Assembly (NCBI GenBank): GCA_964436635.1
Contig: CAYTDM010000014.1
Span: 1 to 55,738 of the forward strand
DNA: 55,738 nucleotides
Reading direction: 5' to 3'
DNA from: DASRQK01 sp964436635
GTDB taxonomy: Bacteria > Bacteroidota > Bacteroidia > Sphingobacteriales > Sphingobacteriaceae
A program made the translations under genes and the position numbers. Positions 52,847 through 55,738 of this stretch are shown one piece after another. Numbering within the stretch: position 1 is the stretch's first letter; each line of letters starts with the position of its first letter. The notes under the pieces were generated by a model. It had not been told where the DNA came from. It saw only the letters and a program-made list of their open reading frames with translations, and ran no database searches.

Positions 52847-54280
52847 TTATTTGTCTTCCCAATAATCGGCATTTTTAATGCCTAATTCTTTGGAGTTGAA
52901 AACAGGATCTTTTCCTTGTTTTTTCTGCGCTCTATAGTCTTTTAATGCTTTTAATGCTGGTTTTTGAAGCAACAAGATCGCGATTAGGTTTAACCAAGCC
53001 ATGCTACCCACGCCAATATCGCCTAAAGTCCATGCAAAGGATGCAGAACGTACGGCTCCAAAATAAGTGGAACCCAAGAAAAGGATGATGATGATCCATT
53101 TACCATATTTAAATAAGTTACCCTTTTTATCTAAGTAAGTTAGATTTGTCTCAGCCATATAATAATAGGCAATGAGGGTCGTAAATGCAAACATGGCTAA
53201 TGAAACCGCCACAAAGGCACTTCCTAAACTTGGAAATAATTGAGCAACCGCAAATTGTGTATAGGCTGGCCCTAATTCTACACCTGGTAAATTTTCGACT
53301 ATGTATCCTCCATCTGGACCATATACGTTGTATTGACCCGTGATCAAGATCATAAAGGCGGTGGCTGAACACGTTAATAGAGTATCTACGTACACTGAAA
53401 ATGCTTGTACCAATCCCTGTTTAGCAGGGTGGCTAACGGCGGCAGCTGCTGCTGCGTGTGGAGCAGTACCCTGACCTGCTTCATTTGAATAGATGCCTCG
53501 TTTAACACCCCAAGCAATGGCCGAACCGATAATACCTCCAAATGCAGGTTCTAAATTAAATGCAGATTTAAATATGAGCGAGAACATTGCTGGAACTTGA
53601 TCGTAGTTCACTGCAATAATTAATAATGCAACAAAAATATAGAATACACTCATAATAGGCACAACTAATTCTGCAAAACGACTGATTCGTTTCACTCCCC
53701 CCACCACAATTAAAAAGCATAAAACAATTAATGTTATACCGGTATATTCAAGTGGAATGTTGAAGGCTGTTTCAATACTTTTGGAGATGCTGTTACTTTG
53801 AACGCCTGTTAAGAAGAATGCGGTACTGGCGATGGTTACAAGTGCAAACAACACCGCATACCATTTCATCCCCAATCCTTTTTCAATGTAATATGATGGA
53901 CCACCACGGTATTGACCGCCTTTAACTTCTTTGTAAATTTGCCCTAAGGTCGCTTCAATAAAAGCGGAAGCGCTTCCTAAAATGGCGATTGTCCACATCC
54001 AAAAAATGGCTCCTGGACCTCCCATAGCGATTGCGGTAGCAACCCCTGCAATATTTCCAGTACCGATTCGCCCACATAAGGCCATGGCAAAAGCCTGGAA
54101 TGAAGATACGCCTTTCTCGGTGGACCCCCCGGAAAACAATAAGCGCACCATGTCTCTAAAATTCGAAATTTGTAAAAAGCCTGTCCGAATTGAAAAGTAC
54201 AATCCAGCACCTACGCAGAGTATTATCAGCGCGTTACTCCAAATAACTGCGTTGATTTCATTCACTATTTGTTCAAACAT
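52847..54280 (-). CDS. Sodium/alanine (or glycine) symporter, AGCS family
   Basis: Inner-membrane sodium-coupled amino-acid importer. 477 residues from ATG 54280 (the frame opens 21 bp upstream at a TTG). About ten hydrophobic helices and the family signature GTGNIAGVATAIAMGGPG are present, along with KEVKGGQYRGGPSYYIEKGLG and SNEAGQGTAPHAAAAA. Substrate (Ala or Gly) is not decidable here. It converges on the beta-oxidation operon terminator; no operon partner is seen. Confidence 0.93.
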   Translation of the reverse strand: MFEQIVNEINAVIWSNALIILCVGAGLYFSIRTGFLQISNFRDMVRLLFSGGSTEKGVSSFQAFAMALCGRIGTGNIAGVATAIAMGGPGAIFWMWTIAILGSASAFIEATLGQIYKEVKGGQYRGGPSYYIEKGLGMKWYAVLFALVTIASTAFFLTGVQSNSISKSIETAFNIPLEYTGITLIVLCFLIVVGGVKRISRFAELVVPIMSVFYIFVALLIIAVNYDQVPAMFSLIFKSAFNLEPAFGGIIGSAIAWGVKRGIYSNEAGQGTAPHAAAAAAVSHPAKQGLVQAFSVYVDTLLTCSATAFMILITGQYNVYGPDGGYIVENLPGVELGPAYTQFAVAQLFPSLGSAFVAVSLAMFAFTTLIAYYYMAETNLTYLDKKGNLFKYGKWIIIILFLGSTYFGAVRSASFAWTLGDIGVGSMAWLNLIAILLLQKPALKALKDYRAQKKQGKDPVFNSKELGIKNADYWEDK

Positions 54281-54377
54281 AATTAGGGTTTTGGTAATCA
54301 AAGTAAGCTGCGAAAATAGGGATTATTCAGAAAGTTTCGCATATATTCTATAAAAATAATGAAAATGATAAAATTGA

Positions 54378-54421
54378 TTGAATGGCAAGATAGATTAAAT
54401 TGAATGGCAAGATTGATTAAA
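54378..54421. repeat. Two tandem copies of a 22-bp unit
   Basis: Units 54378-54399 and 54400-54421 (TTGAATGGCAAGATNGATTA and two further A) differ at one base. They lie in the short gap between oxyR and the symporter gene. Confidence 0.75.
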
Positions 54422-54436
54422 ATGATGAAATTGATT

Positions 54437-55348
54437 TTACAATAAAACTTGCTGGATCGCAGATTTAATTTCTTTTTCCAGTACGTTAAGTAAGCTTTCC
54501 TTAATGAAATGTCGGTAGGTTATCATGCCAATTTCTCTGGCTGGCACGGGGTCCGCAAAGGGTCGCACACCATTTTTTCTTTTCTCCGAGAAAGCTAAAG
54601 TCGCCAATTCGGGGATAATCGTAATACCTTTCATCATTTCTACTAAATTAATGAGGGTTTCTATGCTGCCGGCTTCAAATTTTAATGGATCTTTTTCGGC
54701 GCTTTTTTGTTTTAGTGAACACAAATCCATGACTTGAGATCGAAGACAGTGCTCTTCTTCTAATAGCCACAGCTTATTTACGTCTATTTCATTTGACAAA
54801 ATGAAGTTTTTATTTGCGATAGCAGGGTAATCAGGAGCGTATACAAATAATTTTTCGTTGAATAAATGCCTGGTTTTAAATTCTTTTGATTCGTTTTCCA
54901 GCGCAATGATTCCAACGTCTATTAAGTCCTTCCTTAAGTATTCTTTTACTTGAAATGTTCGTAATTCTTTTAGTTGTATGCGAATTCCAGGATATTTTTG
55001 AAGGATGTTTGGTAAAAAATGATGCAATAAATAGGGGCCTAACGTAGGAATAATACCGATTCTAAGCTCACCTTGGATGAATTGGTCCTCTACAGGATAC
55101 TTGACATCATAATGCATTTTGTCCACAGCAGCTAAAATTTCACGCGCATTTTCGATGATTAACTTTCCTTGTTCCGTTGGGATAATGGGGTACTTGCTGC
55201 GATCAAAAATCACCACACCTAACTCTTCTTCTAATTTTTTCAACATGATGCTTAATGTGGCTGGTGTCACAAAACAAGCTTCTGCAGCTTTTTGAAAATG
55301 ACGTTTTTCATCTACCGCGATGACGTATTGGAGTTGCTGAATGTTCAT
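54437..55348 (-). CDS. oxyR: OxyR: hydrogen peroxide-sensing LysR-type regulator
   Basis: 303 residues with an N-terminal LysR helix-turn-helix (MNIQQLQYVIAVDEKRHFQKA, then FVTPATLSIMLKKLEEELG) and a periplasmic-binding-like sensor domain. The redox cysteines Cys201 and Cys210, in EEEHCLRSQVMDLC, match the C199-C208 spacing of OxyR exactly. It is divergent from katG, a standard OxyR target, with a 174-bp shared region. It should activate katG on peroxide by forming the disulfide. Confidence 0.9.
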   Translation of the reverse strand: MNIQQLQYVIAVDEKRHFQKAAEACFVTPATLSIMLKKLEEELGVVIFDRSKYPIIPTEQGKLIIENAREILAAVDKMHYDVKYPVEDQFIQGELRIGIIPTLGPYLLHHFLPNILQKYPGIRIQLKELRTFQVKEYLRKDLIDVGIIALENESKEFKTRHLFNEKLFVYAPDYPAIANKNFILSNEIDVNKLWLLEEEHCLRSQVMDLCSLKQKSAEKDPLKFEAGSIETLINLVEMMKGITIIPELATLAFSEKRKNGVRPFADPVPAREIGMITYRHFIKESLLNVLEKEIKSAIQQVLL

Positions 55349-55376
55349 AATGCGTTGAATATGCGTTTACAAATAT

Positions 55377-55470
55377 ATTAGATGCTGTCTAATTAGTGGT
55401 AAATAATTTTAATTTTGTTTAATAGAAAATTTTTTAGTATTTTGTAAGTAACTTAGAGGTATTTTGTAAG
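55377..55470. promoter_or_regulatory. Candidate OxyR-binding region between oxyR and katG
   Basis: An inverted repeat, ATTAGA-5-TCTAAT, at 55377-55393, and a direct repeat of GTATTTTGTAAG at 55437-55448 and 55459-55470 (22 bases apart, about two helical turns). Both lie in the gap where OxyR should bind. The TATTTTG in each copy is also one base short of the -7 consensus. Confidence 0.4.
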
Positions 55471-55522
55471 AACAAACATTTATTAGAATATACAATTTAA
55501 TCGACTTTAAATAATAGATAAA

Positions 55523-55738
55523 ATGGAGAACATTTCAGGAGACATTAGTAAATGTCCATTTCATAATGGAGAATTGTCCGTTGTGAATCATGGGGGCAAA
55601 GGAACACAGAACAAGGATTGGTGGCCCGAGCAATTAACCTTGGATATTTTGCGTCAGCATTCATCGTTGACTGATCCTTACGATCCCAATTTTAATTATA
55701 AGGAAGCATTTGAGGCTTTGGATTACGAAGCCTTAAAA
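55523..55738 (+). CDS. katG: Catalase-peroxidase KatG, N-terminal fragment
   Basis: Heme catalase-peroxidase that removes hydrogen peroxide. Only the first 72 codons are inside the window. They match the family start: KCPFHNG, then GTQNKDWWPEQLTLDILRQH and the FNYKEAFEALDYEALK stretch. The catalytic Arg-Trp-His region would lie beyond the edge. It is divergent from oxyR, the expected regulator. ATG 55523 is the only reasonable start. Confidence 0.9.
   Translation, partial: MENISGDISKCPFHNGELSVVNHGGKGTQNKDWWPEQLTLDILRQHSSLTDPYDPNFNYKEAFEALDYEALK

Overview
The window reads as chromosomal DNA of a Bacteroidota bacterium, most likely of the Cytophagales type (the genus cannot be fixed from sequence alone). 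The evidence is AT-rich DNA, a SusC/SusD pair, a TamB-TamL pair, a DUF5606 protein, scarce Shine-Dalgarno sites, and many gene starts preceded by the Bacteroidota -7 element TAnnTTTG. Most genes are ordinary core genes.

Layout. 1-2152: the 3' end of ligA (behind a perfect 32-bp inverted repeat that may be an assembly fold-back), dapA and a lone receiver protein. 2153-10903: secreted catabolic genes, namely an esterase lipoprotein, a Tat-exported Gfo/Idh/MocA oxidoreductase with a HEAT plus double-DUF1080 protein (probably a periplasmic keto-sugar module), and an S9 peptidase. 11071-15674: a SusC/SusD importer. 15890-23686: cell division, translation and RNA genes: ftsB/divIC, rlmH, a 41-residue membrane protein, DUF5606, cyclophilin, radC, pheT, a coiled-coil protein, zapA, a probable 6S RNA and rny. 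23766-25828: a membrane protein, a retropepsin-like protein and mdh. 25972-33466: tamL and tamB.

33530-40720 is the most unusual part: a chaperone-usher-like surface-fibre locus. Read in the direction of transcription it holds a minor pilin-like protein, an AraC-type regulator, three 23-bp repeats, a major pilin-like protein, a terminator-like hairpin, a PapD-like chaperone, a two-domain tip-like subunit and a large beta-rich usher-like protein. The three subunits share beta-strand motifs and N-terminal donor-strand-like segments. No FimA/Mfa1-type (type V) pilin is present. tamB-tamL follow directly but have their own promoter-like element.

40814-46668: a QueD-family enzyme, a 650-bp stretch without a clear gene, a PIN-PhoH ATPase, tRNA-Ala(GGC), an arginase-family enzyme, a DUF4412-like protein and a 2OG-Fe(II) oxygenase gene broken by an apparent 16-bp deletion. 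46857-52760: a MarR regulator with a fatty-acid beta-oxidation operon (fused hydroxyacyl-CoA dehydrogenase/enoyl-CoA hydratase, thiolase, acyl-CoA dehydrogenase). 52847-55738: a sodium/amino-acid symporter, then oxyR divergent from katG, which runs off the window.
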